A stretch of 32,435 nt of DNA, from the NCBI GenBank assembly GCA_010909165.1, contig VJWM01000369.1, forward strand, positions 1 to 32,435, written 5' to 3'. Of this stretch, positions 18,828-30,514 are shown piece after piece. This stretch comes from Anthoceros angustus. Taxonomy: Eukaryota; Streptophyta; Anthocerotopsida; Anthocerotales; Anthocerotaceae. The notes below the pieces were generated by a model that was not told where the DNA came from, ran no database searches, and worked only from the letters and a program-made list of their open reading frames with translations. The translations under genes and the position numbers were made by a program. The stretch's first letter is position 1; each line of letters begins with the position of its first letter.

Positions 18828-18839
18828 ATCACATGAGGG

Positions 18840-19465
18840 TTGCGGGGTTGCGGGGGAGTAGACTATGCTCATGAGAGCAGCGCACTGTGCACTATGCACA
18901 AAGCAGCGGCAGCCTTCACCCAGGGCGTGCTAAAAAGGACACGCTTGTCCTCTTGCGGTGCTGACATGCACCCCCGCTCTCCAGCCTTTGCCGCATGTAA
19001 TTGTGTCCTACAGCTGGCCCCATCATTTCCACCCTGTCCTGAACCTTCCTGGGGACTATCTTCCGTGTTGATCCAATTCACCACCTTCAACTGTTTTCAC
19101 ATTAGCTTATCTCCTCTAGCTTTTTGCGAGCTTCGAACAAAAGATATCCAGCTAGCTGTCTTATGTCTTCTTCTTTTTGAGTCACAAGCCTTCTTTTTGA
19201 AATAAATAGCCTGCCGTCCTCGAGAGGTAACCCATATGGGATAACGAAAATAGAGGAGAGAATCAAATGAGTATTAGCCATCTATACAACCAAGCTTTGG
19301 CATATTCAGCCGTCTTCTCTTTTTAAGCTCACCTCGTCAAGCTTCCATAGCCTCCCATAGCCTCTATAGACTCCCATAGTCAAATAAGGTTTTTTCAATC
19401 TCTACTTTTTCCTCACCTCTCCAAATACAATCTTTTTAAACAATCAAAACTCAACCTTCTTTTTT
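18840..19465. other. Intergenic stretch, nothing recognised
   Basis: Mixed-composition sequence grading into T-rich sequence. A plus-strand frame of 121 codons (18840-19205) has no coding character that I can support. Confidence 0.5.
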
Positions 19466-19469
19466 TGAG

Positions 19470-19640
19470 GACCTCGAAGGACCTTACATTAGAGATCATA
19501 TCTCAGGCAGCCCTTCACGCTTACATCAGAGATCATGTATCAAGTTGCCCTAAACGGCTGCAGGGCCTTATAATAGCAGCCCTTTTTTGCGGGTGAGACA
19601 ATAGAGATCATACATCAGGCGGCCTCGAAGGGCTTCAGAA
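19470..19640. repeat. Degenerate tandem repeat of about 37 bp
   Basis: AGAGATCAT recurs at 19491, 19528 and 19603, each followed by a TCAGGC/CAAGTTGCC-like tract; spacings are 37 and 75, as if a damaged unit lies between. CCTCGAAGG flanks both ends (about 19472 and 19623). Confidence 0.65.
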
Positions 19641-19752
19641 CACAGGCAGGCCACTTAGGGTTAGCATAATCGAGGGTGGGAGGTACCCTAATCACAATGG
19701 TACTCTGTCCAGAGGGTTGCTTAACCACAAAGTTCCAATGAACTCCTCCTAG
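19615..19752 (-). CDS. Small exon-like open frame, unknown function
   Basis: A minus-strand frame of 45 codons reads HWNFVVKQPSGQSTIVIRV and then LDYANPKWPACVLKPFEAA before a TGA. It opens next to two possible intron acceptors (TTAG and CTAG, at about 19753 and 19749). Composition is unlike the surrounding AT-rich DNA and looks like true protein, with balanced residues and no low complexity. No partner exon was found upstream and no family is recognised. It may be a terminal exon or a pseudogene fragment. Confidence 0.35.
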   Translation of the reverse strand, partial: LGGVHWNFVVKQPSGQSTIVIRVPPTLDYANPKWPACVLKPFEAA

Positions 19753-19759
19753 CTAAGAT

Positions 19760-20470
19760 GTCATTGTTGAAGGGAGGACAACCGAAACTTAACCTATTAA
19801 CCTCGGGGTAGCCTCTTTTCAAGAAACTCATGTTTTTTGATTTTTTAATGACTCTTTATTCTTGATTTGCCCATTTGCCTGACCATAGAACGTAAATATT
19901 ATTCAAATTAGAGTCAAAGTCTATATTCAGTAGGTAAGACACTAGGGAATAGCATTGTGCCTTGACAATCACCAAGTCAAAAGAATTTCTAGTTATAATA
20001 CTAAAAAACGGTCTATTTTCTATTGAATTCATGAAGGATTCAATATGAAAATAATAATAATAATAATAATAATAATTCAATCAATTTTTTTATCACCTAA
20101 AATAATTTCAATGAGCCACAATAAATTTTTTATTTCCTCTCTTGATGAGTAATATGCTAGCCACGAGTTTTTTGGATTAGTTAAGTGACCTTCCCGTCGG
20201 ATCACTATTAGGGCCTACCTATCCCGGATTACTCTTCAGCCTTGGTAGCCTGCCTATTGTTAAGCTCTTTAGAGCCCCTTATTATGAATTCCTTTCAAGT
20301 TCAATAATACATATCCTCTACTCCACTCTCAAGAAATGGTTGCTTGATATATGATCTTTACTAGCACGCCTTTGCCTTGGCTGTCTGTATGGCTTTGAGT
20401 AGCAACCCTTGACTGGCTTGGTGTGGCCCACTGCCCTATTTTTGGGGGAATTTCTGTATTTTTTATTTTT
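19760..20470. other. AT-rich stretch, no gene recognised
   Basis: Strongly AT-rich. It contains a trinucleotide microsatellite and one minus-strand frame of 74 codons (19856-20080) that starts in the microsatellite and matches nothing I know. Confidence 0.5.
20050..20076. repeat. (AAT)9 microsatellite
   Basis: Nine uninterrupted AAT/ATA units. Confidence 0.95.
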
Positions 20471-20474
20471 ATTT

Positions 20475-20720
20475 TTATAAAATCTCAGGCTTTCGCCTTA
20501 AACAACTAGCACGCCCGTAAAAAATGGATGCATGAAATATTGTCTCTGCTCGCAATTGGCCACTATTGTAAGGCTTTTCGGACCTCCTAATTACCTCTGC
20601 TATTGTAAAGGTTTTGGAATCATCTAACTTAAGGGGATGATAAATATCCGATCTATTTACTAAAACAATTATTTCACCATTTGTGGCACTACTTTCGCTG
20701 ACAGCCAGCCGGGCGTACAC
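20475..20720 (-). other. Unassigned open frame of 81 codons
   Basis: It reads TNGEIIVLVNRSDIYHPLKL and then SKTFTIAEVIRRSEKPYNSG, a plausible globular tract in AT-rich DNA, ending at TAA by 20475. I recognise no family. An organelle-derived insert or an old mobile element are both possible. The opening residues up to about 20690 overlap a composition change to GC-richer sequence and may not belong. Confidence 0.25.
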
Positions 20721-21880
20721 AGATCTCGTGTCATTGTGGTATGGGGTCCGATCCCAAGGGAATGACCTTCAAAATCGACTGCGGTTTCCTACTCATTTCG
20801 CCACAACTTACCCTTCTTACGCATTTGGCAACCTTTATGATCCGACTATGACGACACAGTCCGCCTCACGTGCCTCCCTTGCACGGACTCTATTGGCGAG
20901 CACACAGGCACTCGGCGTAGGGCGGAGGAACCACTTGTGTTGTGTTCCTGGCCGGACGTATTACCCTCTACACCCCTTGAGTATACATGTCACTCACAGG
21001 TACAACGCCCCTTACTTTATGTCTCACCGGTATATTACCATACAGGCCCGGTATGGCCGAATGTTTAAGGACTCGTTCTCGTCCCAATGTTCTCTCTCTC
21101 ACCCGTGACTCCCTTGCCATTCCACTCTTGTTGACCTTGTACGCACCTAGAGGTGCTTGGTTATGAATTGCGCGTCCACGATGCAGTGGGTTTGACACCT
21201 CGCATTTCGACCCAGCCCGTCGATTTTGGCTCTGAGGCCCTCCACAGTGGCCCGGCTCTCCATAGCTCCGGCTGTTGGCCGTCGGGATCCTGCATTGGAA
21301 GAGCAGGGGTCCCGGTTTCTCCACACCTGCACTCACCACCACTCGTTAGGGTTCGTCACCAGATCCTGGATAATTCTCTCTGGAGTAGTCCGCCCGCTCG
21401 GTGACTCGGGACTCGCCTTGGTATTGGACTCACAAAAGCCTACAAGTGTAACGCGGCATTAACCCCAAAAGAAAGATCACATTACTGGGATGGCAACCCC
21501 CCTCTTATACTACGTTCCAAGACAGTACCTTTATTATATTCCTAGATTGGTCCTGCTTCCAACCAACTACATGCCTTGTGCGCGATCCCACGGCGTGAGT
21601 CCTATCTCGTCATGGCGGTGAGGGGACTCTGACTCGACCCTCGACCCAATCCCGGCTACGCGCACTTAAGGGGTGCCCAATCGGATTATTCTTGACCCCC
21701 GGAGTCCCGTAGAGGCCCTCCTCCTTCCTTTAATCGTCGGTGCCCTGGAAGGTGGTGACAACGTATCCTTAATTAAATCCTCCTCGCCATTGTCCCCATG
21801 CCCTAGTGGGTCCCCTTCCCTCGGGTCCGTCTGAGGTCCATTCGTCTTGAAATTTGGTGGGGCATAACCCACTGACCAAG
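20721..21880. other. Probable decayed retroelement leader or gag, unresolved
   Basis: No domain is recognised. The minus strand has overlapping frames at 20968-21342 and 21147-21332 that include ATVEGLRAKIDGLGR, weakly gag-like. The minus-strand tract around 21060 (GTCCTTAAACATTCGGCCAT) resembles the plus-strand tract near 29521, hinting at a shared element end. Confidence 0.35.
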
Positions 21881-21889
21881 TCCAGCTAA

Positions 21890-22165
21890 CATTGGAGGTT
21901 GGACTTGAGTCCAGTCCTCACCTCACGGTCCGGGACCTGCAGGTTCGTCCTCACCTCCGGAGTCCGGACCTCTGGGTCCGCCCTCTCCTGGTCACGGACC
22001 ACGCTCAATCCTCTCCTCGAGTCAGGACCAGGCTCAGTCCTCTCCTCGAAGTCGGGACCTGCAGGTGGGTCTTTCGGTCAAACTTCTATAGCAAGTACCC
22101 TCCTCTGGCATCCGGACTTCCAAGTTCGGATCCGCCCTCGGTATCCGGAGTTCCAAGTCCGGACC
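21890..22165. repeat. Cluster of GTCCGGAC-type motifs, left
   Basis: TCCGGA, AGTCCGGACCT, GGTCCGGGACC and related words recur about ten times in 275 bp, separated by CCTCxCCT tracts. TCCGGA is palindromic. A like cluster occurs at 28653-28772, and scattered copies at about 25580-25670. Confidence 0.6.
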
Positions 22166-22249
22166 TGCCTCCTGGGATCCCATGTTCCCCTACGCCATCT
22201 CTTCCCCCCTTTCCGGCCTTCCCTCCTAGCCGCCACCCGTCGACAGTAG

Positions 22250-25200
22250 GAGGAAAACGAGCTACGGGCGTGTGTAGGGGAGGCCGCCTTTTCCTCAACG
22301 AACGAAGAAGAGGGTGGTGAACGACGGACAGACGAGTCGGAAGGCAAAGGGGCGGAGTTCACTGATAGCGAAAGGAAGGACGTCGTGGAAGAAGTGTTGG
22401 TATCGGGGAGTGAGGAGGAGGTACACACCCGGCGTGGCACGCACTCATGACCAGTCACGGGAATTTCCCTGTGTTGGACCTCGCGAGGCGGAGTCCACCC
22501 AACTTCGACCAAAGTGCCAGCGGTGACAGAGGTCCGTGTGGTGGGAATTTCGGAGGCTTCACGAGGGACACAATTGTGAGAGCGCCTCGATCGTATCCTG
22601 CTTTCCATTTCGATCGTTTGGGACGGACAACAGGGGAGGTCGCTACTCTCGATTAGTTGAACTTGACCCAAAGGCCGATTAGTTTTACGGTCCCGGGAGA
22701 GAAGCATAGGAGTAGCGTTGACGGCCAGGACAAGCAACATGAGTGGAGCCAGCATGGCGCAGAGGGCTGCCCGGCTCCACGATTGCCGACAATCGTCAAA
22801 TTTGGCGAGAAGAAGAAGGCGATGGCGGAGGCGTTGTGAGAACTTTCGAGCCGTCTCCCACCTTAACTTGGAGGATGGGTCATGTCGTACGCATCTTTCT
22901 TGGATGCTTTGAGAGGGCACTGTAACAATGGTATGGTCGCACCTAGCGGTGGCACCAACATGTTAGGAGCTCTCAAGGCATTTCTTAATGTTTAGGGGCT
23001 CGATTCTGGCATCATACTCTGCAAAGCGGGGACCCTCGTCGGAAGAAGAGAATCCTGTTCGATTATGTGGAGAGGTTCATGGATACGGATGGGGTTCCAA
23101 AGTGTGCACCGGGCGGGGATCCACCCACCTGCAGGTATTCACCGAGAACAAGGCGTGGAGCAAAAGTTTGGGCAACAGTCCAAAAGCGGAAGGCAAACAA
23201 GTTTGATTTTCTTTGGCTAAAAATGATTGAAGAGGAGCATGTCGGAAATTTTAGAACCTTGGTCAAGTTGTAGGATATTGTTAGGAAGTCGAAGAAGATA
23301 TCCCGGACAAAGAACGGGTCAAAAACGACCCCAGTGACAGAATGGCGGTCAAAAAGGCGGTGGTGGAGACTACCATCGTGGTCGCCACACTACAGTGATG
23401 GTGAGAAAAGGAAGCGGACTACGCGCGGTGGTGAGGCGGGGATCTCGGCCGGGAAAAGCAATGAATATAGGGGATATCCACTATATGCTCATCAATAGGG
23501 AATAAATATATAGGTTAATTAGGGGTGGCGGCTAGGATAGAAAATAGGCGTTTAGATAGGATTAGGATTTTTTAAATGATGAACCAAATCTAGGGTTATG
23601 CGACCTCGGTGGCGATCATCCAAAGAAAAAGCGGTTTGAGGCGCCAACTTCCTCTTCGATGGCGTCCTCACTTCCACAAAAGGCTGGGCGTAAGAGCGCC
23701 TTGAGAAAGAGAAGAAGGCTGCCATTGCCGCCGTCGGCTGCGACTTGTGAGCAAGAGGAGGCGGAGCGAGGAGGAAACCTAGGCGAGAAGGGGAGGAGGC
23801 GGACTCGCGCTCGAACACCAGCAGGTGTTTGGACCCGGTGGCTGTGAAGGGCAGTGCTGGAATTTGTCAAGGCGGGAGCCACGTCGAGGAGCCTAGCGGT
23901 GTGATTGAAGGGATTGAAGAGGCAGGAGAGCAAATTGCGAGCGGAGAAAAGAAGCGCTCACTGCCGTGGCTGCCTTGGGGAGGAGAAATCGCGAGAAAAT
24001 TAGCAGCGGCTAGAAGGCTCAAGCCAGGGCTAACGTGTACTTGTGCCTCGGGTTGGGTATTGCTAGTGACAAGGAAGGGGTGTTTGGGAGTAAAGCTTTG
24101 GAGCCCACGGCCACAGGTGGAGAGTAATTCTCTTCGTTAAGCGTTGGAAGTGAGAAGGTGCCATGCCTGGGAAGAGCAAGGGAAGGAGCCACCTGAGGTT
24201 CCTCCTCGAGGAGGAGGAAAGGGCCAAGCGCAGGCGCCCGCTGAGGAGGAGCTTATAATGCCCCAATTCACTTGTTTTGCAGCTTAACCCCGGATTTGGT
24301 TGATTTTCGGCAATGGGCGAGGAGGATAACATCAATTGGGATGGGTGTATGGCCGCCAATGGGCCTACACCAATTTAGAGTTGATTGAGGAGTGCTTCAT
24401 CAATCTCCATCAATCGCAGCCCTTGCCCGTTCAGGAAAGGAATGCTCGAGCGGATCCTCATTCTTTGGACCGTAAGGAGCATTGACGGTGTATGGGAGGC
24501 AGGAGGAAGCTCGGGTGCTCTCCTCGAAGGTCGAATGGAGGAAAGAGGGCCCTCTCAGAAATTCATGAGCTCCTCGACATGATGGACGGAGGAGTGAAGG
24601 CCCACGAGAATGGGTGGAAAAGCAGAGCATCAAGGAGGTAGTGGGCTCTTTGCGAAGATTGCTGGGTTGGTGAATTACCAAGGACTTCTTATTTCAACTT
24701 CCTCGATTTTGTGGAAGATTTCCATGGGAGCCAAGCGGTTGGGGAACAATTATATGTATGAACATCCACGAGAAGCTCCTCAAGCCGAAATTTGGATGAA
24801 GAAGGCCGAGCCTTGCTACCTTAGCACCTATTTGGTGCATTTGTGGAAGCGGAGGACTCCTCACAAGCAAGGAGTTGGAAGATGCTTGGCATCCTTGGAG
24901 ATAATCCATCTCAGCCAAGCTTGGAAAGGCCCTTGCCTTTTGCATTAAGGAAGGCGGTGGGGAGGTCGGACCTCCAAGCAGAGCAAGGCGGGAGGATGTA
25001 GAGGCAAGCAAGGTTGCGGTGGAATCTTTTCCCCAGGGGCAAGGAGAGAGGAGGCAGGCCGGCCGAGGCCGAATGGTAGTCTATGAGGGGAGGACTACCA
25101 CGGGAGGGTGACAGCCCAGGGTGGGGAGTCCCCACCATCTCGTTTGTGCCTAGCGGAGCACCCCGTGCCTACCGGTGAGGCGGCCTACCGAGGAGGTGGG

Positions 25201-28200
25201 ATGGGTCGACTACCACAGGGTGATGGACTACAGCGGTAGGGGAGACCTACATGATGGAAAAGCACCTCTGGGTGAGGTAAAGGAGGAAGGAGAAGCGGTA
25301 TGGCCTTGTGAGCGCCTAGGCCACCACTACCGTGCTTGGAGGAAGAGGAGGCGGATGGGGCGTAGTGAGGGGACCCAGCGCCGTCAGCGTGATATTGGGG
25401 AATGCGAGAGCTGGAGATTTCCAGCAAGGAGATGGTGGGCCCTTAGGAGACTTCTTTGAGAGTCTTGTATGGGCTATGCACTTCCACAGGAGTTAAGAAA
25501 TAAGTAGGGTTTGTTTTTTTTTTAGGATTGAAGGATAAATAAAGGCGGAAAGGAGGAATAAATTGGGGTGGCGCTTGGACGAGGCTCGGAGTATACTCGG
25601 ACTGGAGTGAACGGACCCCGGTACCACTATGGCAAGCTCCGGACTACGCGGAATGTGAGGATAAGTCGGAACCTCCCGGTCAAGCAGGATAAATCGCGAG
25701 TAACCTAGGGCGGGCGTGAGGGCAGACGGCGCCACGTGGGCGGCCACAGTGGAGGTCGGGCATCGATAGGCGGGGCCGTAACCTTGCAGGCCGTTATAGC
25801 GGTATTCACGCCCATGTGCAGCGTAAGGCAGTAAGCAGGCGTAGGGTCGAGTAAGCCATGCGGACCCACAGCGATTCTGGACACGCCTTCAGCCCGTGAT
25901 TACTTCCTGGCGGCCAAGGAGGAGGTCATTTTTTGACCTCGGACAATCCTCCACGGTCCCTTGCGCTCCATCTCTCTGGCGCTATCTTTTGGGCGATCGG
26001 ACAGGCGCGGCTCTCGAGGTTGGAGCGTGACAGCGGCGAAGGAGGAACATCGTGCCGTGGACTCGGCCAAGAGGAGGAGAATGGCACCCAAAAGCGGAGT
26101 CAGGGCCATGGACCCTCGTGGGCGCAACATTGTGACCGCTATCCGGACTTGAGACCTGGGAGGAGGCGGGGGAATTGGTGCGGGAGTGGCATCTGGGCGT
26201 GTTCCAAATGCGGACCTTTGAGCGTCACTCTAGTCGGGAGTTTGCGGAAGATGTGGCGATCAACAAGGAGGTCGATCAAGAACCTCGGGAGGACCAGGCG
26301 ATGGACCTTGGAGGTCCACGAGGGCCTACCTTAGAAGGAAGAAGGGCGTGGTGCAGGCCCCTTAAGGCGAAGGGAAGATAGGGGGCCGGCCACGGCGTCT
26401 TGAGGCACAGGCAGCGGACAACAACCAGCGGATGGTTGATATCCGTCTGCTGGGCGGTCGAGTAAGGCGGTAGCCGGATCATTATCCATTGGAACACCGC
26501 TCACCAAGGTGGATCACCTTGGTGATAACTGTTAGTATTCACATGCGCTCCGGTGAGGAAGGCGGAGGGAAGGATTATCTTCGCCGGTTCGATCGAGAAA
26601 CCAAGCTAAGGGCGAAGCCCTCGCCATCGGTGACCCATACGATTCATGGGGACATTTGAGCTCTGAAGGAGGGGAGCTTGAGCAGGCGCTCGGGAAGGGG
26701 CTGGAGGCCTGAGTAGGCGTGCAAGGGCGCGGGTGGGTCGTCCTTGAAGACCAAGCGGACTCGGGAGGAGGGCGGGAGGATTCGGACTCCATCGTGCAGG
26801 CGAACCCCTCACCACCCGGGGAAGTTTGGGAGGCGATTCCCCTTCCCTCCTTTTGGTGCCCCTCGGGCGGCAGCCGGGAGAGGCGTCTTGGGAGGCGTTG
26901 GCGGCTCGGCACCGGCAACCAACAACCACGGCGGGCTGCGGGCCGGCGAACTCAGCGGGGCCGAGGCGGAAGGCGGTGCCGCCTGCGCGGCACCTCGGAA
27001 GGTGCGGTACCCACCACCTTGCAGGGTAAAGAGGTGAGGCGGTGGAGGCGAGAAAGGGCGTGGCCCAAGGCGAGGAGGTCAGCGGCGGCCCACCCGGCCG
27101 GTCCCGGCGGAAGGGCAAAACTTGCTCCGGACCCCCTCACCTCCTCAAGCCCAGGAGAAAGGGCACAAAGGAGTTAGAGGCCAAGAGGGCCAAGAGGGTG
27201 AGACTCGGACCTCACCACTCGGGACTGAGGTCTGATTAGGTCAGGAGAACCCAGTCCGGACTTACTCGGGGTATGGAGGTCCTTGGCGGACCAGAAATGC
27301 GGCTCCACGGACTTTGTGGGGGCCTCACCGGCGGCGTGGAAGAAACAGGCGAGTCACAGCTTCGTCATGACGGAATGCTTTGGGGTCTCAGTAGTGCAGT
27401 GAGAAGACCCGAGTGGAGGCCACCGGAGGAGGATGGTGGAACTCAAGAGCAAGTGAGGGGCAAAGGCGGAGTCCCTCGCTCGGATCGAGGAAGGGGGTGG
27501 CCTTGAGGCCAGGCGGTTCGGGGGCCGGGCCAAGGTTCTTCAATTGTCTGAGCAGTGAACAAGAGGAGCAGGCGGAGGACCTTGCGGCGAAGAGAGCGCG
27601 GGAGGCGGAGGCCGGGCACAAGCGAGAGCTCGGGACTGGCGGCCCGGCTAAGCGGCGCCAAGTGGAGCCGAGGTAAAAGCGGCGAAGAGTGAGCCGCGGC
27701 AAGCGGCCGGATCACTACAGCGTGATCGGGCCGGTGGAGAGTCGGTGACGGAGGCTAACTCGAAGGCCGCCGCTATGGGCGAGGCGGTAGGGAGGAGAGA
27801 TGGAGGCCGGCACTCGGGAGATAGGAGATCTCAGTGCAGTGCGAGGAGTAGAGAGGCGGCGAGATGGAGGCAGCAAGGACCTGGAGCTACAACTCCAAGA
27901 TCGTCGGGCGGTGATTCTCAGCGAGAGAATCCACGACTTGAGCACGAAATAGAGTGCCTCGGCTCCGTCGAAGGCGGAGGAAAATCGGCGACTATCGAGG
28001 TTGGGCGTTGCAGGCTGAAGGAGGAGGAAGTCAGTCGGGAGGTACGACTTTGGAGAGGGCTGGCGGAGCTAAAGGCGGGAATGAGCGGAGGCGAGCCTGG
28101 GGCGAAAAAGGCTGGTCCGGTGAGAAAGGCGGAAGGAGCAGCTGCGCTATGGCGATGGATGGAAGGAAGCAGCGGGAGGCTGGGCGGTGGAACAGCAGCG

Positions 28201-28800
28201 GTGGAGGTGGAGGCCCTTAGCCTCGCGTGTCTGACCCGGCTCGTATCTGGCGGGAGAGGTGGCCCAACAAGCCCGGCACGCTCCGGAACACTTATGGCGG
28301 AGGGAGTATCGGGTGCTCGGGCACCGTGGAAGAGCAATTCAACAAGTCGATTCGGACTTTGCCTATTACCTGAGCTCTGAAGCGATGAAGCCTCTCGGCC
28401 GGCGCAAGCAGACGGACCCTGGAAGGCTCGAGAAGGAGATGAAGGCCACGGGGCCACAGGGGACCCTAGTGGCCTGTTTGGAGATAGCGGAGGCGGAGGG
28501 AGCGGAGGAGGCGGAAGCGAGGCGGCGGATCGGCGGTAAGCACCCGCACCTCACCATGGAAGGAGGGAAGGAGTCACTTGAGGCGATCGGGAGCAGCGGA
28601 GGACTTGAGAGAGCCACGGAGGAGTCCGTGAGGAGAGCGGGTGGGCGTGAGTCGGACTTTGTCCGGACCCCGGAGGCCGGACCACGAGTCCGGACCCCGT
28701 GTCTCCGGACCACAGTCGGACCCCGTGTCGTCCGGACCACGAGGTCCGGACCCGAACAAGGTCGGACCTGGCCGGCGGACCGGAAATAAGCGGACTCCAC
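22250..28800 (+). mobile_element. GC-rich decayed mobile DNA with charged or coiled-coil-like frames, class unknown
   Basis: The plus strand is purine-rich throughout (GGAGGCGGAGG-type runs). Legible fragments include SERKDVVEEVLVSGSEEE (near 22370), FDYVERFMDTDGVPKC (near 23060), FLLEEEERAKRRRPLRRSL (near 24200), IHELLDMMDGG (near 24560), an acidic coiled-coil-like tract (about 27550-28240) and EHLWRREYRVLG then RAIQQVDSDFAYYL (near 28290-28370). All lie in short, stop-interrupted frames. No protease, RT, RNase H or integrase was found. The whole resembles the gag-like or non-autonomous part of LTR elements, but this is inference. Several elements may be joined. Confidence 0.45.
28653..28772. 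repeat. Cluster of GTCCGGAC-type motifs, right
   Basis: At least seven copies of CCGGACC, GTCCGGACC or GGTCCGGACC lie within 120 bp, some in inverted pairs (GTCCGGACCAC then GAGGTCCGGAC). They may fold into stems and resemble the cluster at 21890-22165. Confidence 0.7.
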
Positions 28801-29089
28801 GAGTTGAGTCGAGGCGGACCTCGAGGCCGGTGCGGCGATGAGGAGCCCCCGCCGACTTACGCTAGGGAAGCCGATGGGGTGGCCACCGTGAAGGACCCGA
28901 GGAGGCGGCGGGGAGGATGGCGTCGTGGTAGCAGCGGTTGTCGCCCGCCGTGTAACTGGCGGATTCGGAGAGGAGGGCCCGCCTCACGGATCATCCTTAG
29001 TGCACAAGCTGTCGGGCGAGTTGGACCACCCATCCGGGGCCGGGACCTTCATTCGATCGGCGAAGGAGATAGGGAGGAAATAGGATGGT

Positions 29090-29985
29090 AGGCGGATTAG
29101 GGTATCTGGTGGCTGTCATTTCGAGAATAGGGGTGTAATAAAGGCCTTGCGCGATATAAGAGGTGAGGTCTAGTAAAGCATCTTTCTCTTGGTGTTGATC
29201 TGCGTTCTTGCGGACCTTTGTGAGTCTTCTTGCTAACGTGAGTCTGAGTCCGGCGAGCCGGACTCGGGAGATTGATCAAGGTCCGGTGGCGGACTTAGCA
29301 GCGTTGTGGTGTGTGCGGGGAAGGGGTGTGACCGTGCTCGTCCGGGAGCCGCGGCAGGAGCGTGGCCGGAGGAACTCGGAGAGCGTGTAGAGCACGGCGG
29401 AGGCCCGTGAGCAGCGGAGGAGGTCGGGGCTGCGTAACCAGCGTCTTTTCTAAGAAGAGTGTAGCGTGAGGAGAGAGAAAGGAATGGATCGTGAAGGATG
29501 TATAACGATCTGAGACAGGTCCTTAAGCGTTTAGCCATACAGGGCTGTCTGAGGTTGTGAGTAGTTAGGAGTATGTGTGTGTGTTGAGGTGAGCAGGCTA
29601 AGGGCAGTAGAATCACACAGTAAGCGGGCCTATCATTCCCTTGGAGCGGACTTCTTCCTACAAGCGACACGGGATTGTGCGGCGGTGGCCATCGGCAAAA
29701 GTCGCCACATTTTGGCCGTTGCGAATGAAATCGATGCGTGGTCTTTAAGTCGTCCTTAGGAAGAAGGTAAGTGAATGCGTGGCGGTCGGCGGTCAGTGAG
29801 CGTCGGGAGGATCGGACGTGGTCACCTCGCGTGCTCTCGAGGCAGGGAGGAGAGGCGTCAAACCCAGCGAGAGACCGTCGATCGGAGGAGGAGAGCGTGG
29901 TCGGTGTCGGACCAAGGCAGTCACAGGGTACAAGGCGTAGCGGAAGAAGGTGGGGCGACGCCTAACCAGCGATGGCGTGACCATG
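29090..29985 (+). other. Probable LTR end and leader of the plus-strand gypsy fragment, no gene
   Basis: Between the GC-rich block and gag. It includes GTGTAATAAAGGCC near 29131 (a polyadenylation-like AATAAA) and TGTGTGTGTTGAGG near 29575. No terminal TG...CA pair or primer-binding site could be fixed. Confidence 0.35.
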
Positions 29986-29989
29986 GCCC

Positions 29990-30480
29990 CTACCTCGACC
30001 AAACAAGCGTACTCCATATTCGGAGGAAGAAGGAGGCGGGATCACGGAGACCTTTGTGGAGGACTTCATGTCCAAAGCCAACTTCAGCGGAGAGGAGGCG
30101 GCCTGACTCATCCAGCTTTTCAAGGGTTCTCAGGGCATGCTCAATGGTATCGGAGAAAGTACCGACCAGGAGAATGCCCCACCGCCTCGTTTGAAGCTTT
30201 GAAAATGCCTTCTTAGAGCGGTTTCGAGGATCGACCGGGAGGGTATGTATTATCAAAGTTGGAAAATGCGAGGAAGAAGGAAAGGCTGGGCTCATCGGCG
30301 GTTCTATGCCACGAGGATCGGCATCAACCCATACCACGATGCAAGCGGCGGTGGTTTGGCGGTCTAGCCAAACCCATGGCGAGCACGTCCTGGCTGGCCA
30401 GGAAGGGCGTGGGCAAGGCGGTCGAGGCGGCGAAAACTACGAGAATCGCTACATCGGAGGACATGTCGAACATGTGCTGA
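29990..30480 (+). pseudogene. Gypsy gag remnant
   Basis: Near 30050 the plus strand reads ETFVEDFMSKANFSGEEAA, one in-frame TGA, then LIQLFKGSQGMLNGIG. This has the helical, gag-like look of a capsid segment. Later frames (30259-30480) are basic and glutamine/glycine-rich. No zinc knuckle is seen. Integrase follows at once, so protease, RT and RNase H have been deleted. Confidence 0.5.
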
Positions 30481-30514
30481 TTTTTTACTTCACTTCTATC
30501 TCGATTTTGGAGTC

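Noticed and set aside
18249-18836. Frames with HFHFHF, ISISIS and MEMEME type repeats
   Set aside because: They are produced by the hexamer microsatellite in every frame.
19760-20720. Organelle DNA insertion
   Set aside because: The AT-rich composition suggested plastid or mitochondrial origin, but I could not assign any organelle gene, tRNA or rRNA there.
22078-22920. Minus-strand frame of 280 codons
   Set aside because: Composition is Ser/Arg/Pro-rich as expected of the reverse of a purine-rich region. The plus strand gives better acidic, gag-like tracts, and no domain is visible.
25700-25745. G-box CACGTG near 25735 as a promoter
   Set aside because: No intact gene lies nearby, so it is expected by chance in GC-rich sequence.
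26606-28457. Several long minus-strand and plus-strand frames (up to 211 codons)
   Set aside because: The region is very GC-rich, so stops are rare in all frames. Overlapping frames on both strands cannot all be genes, and none shows a known fold.
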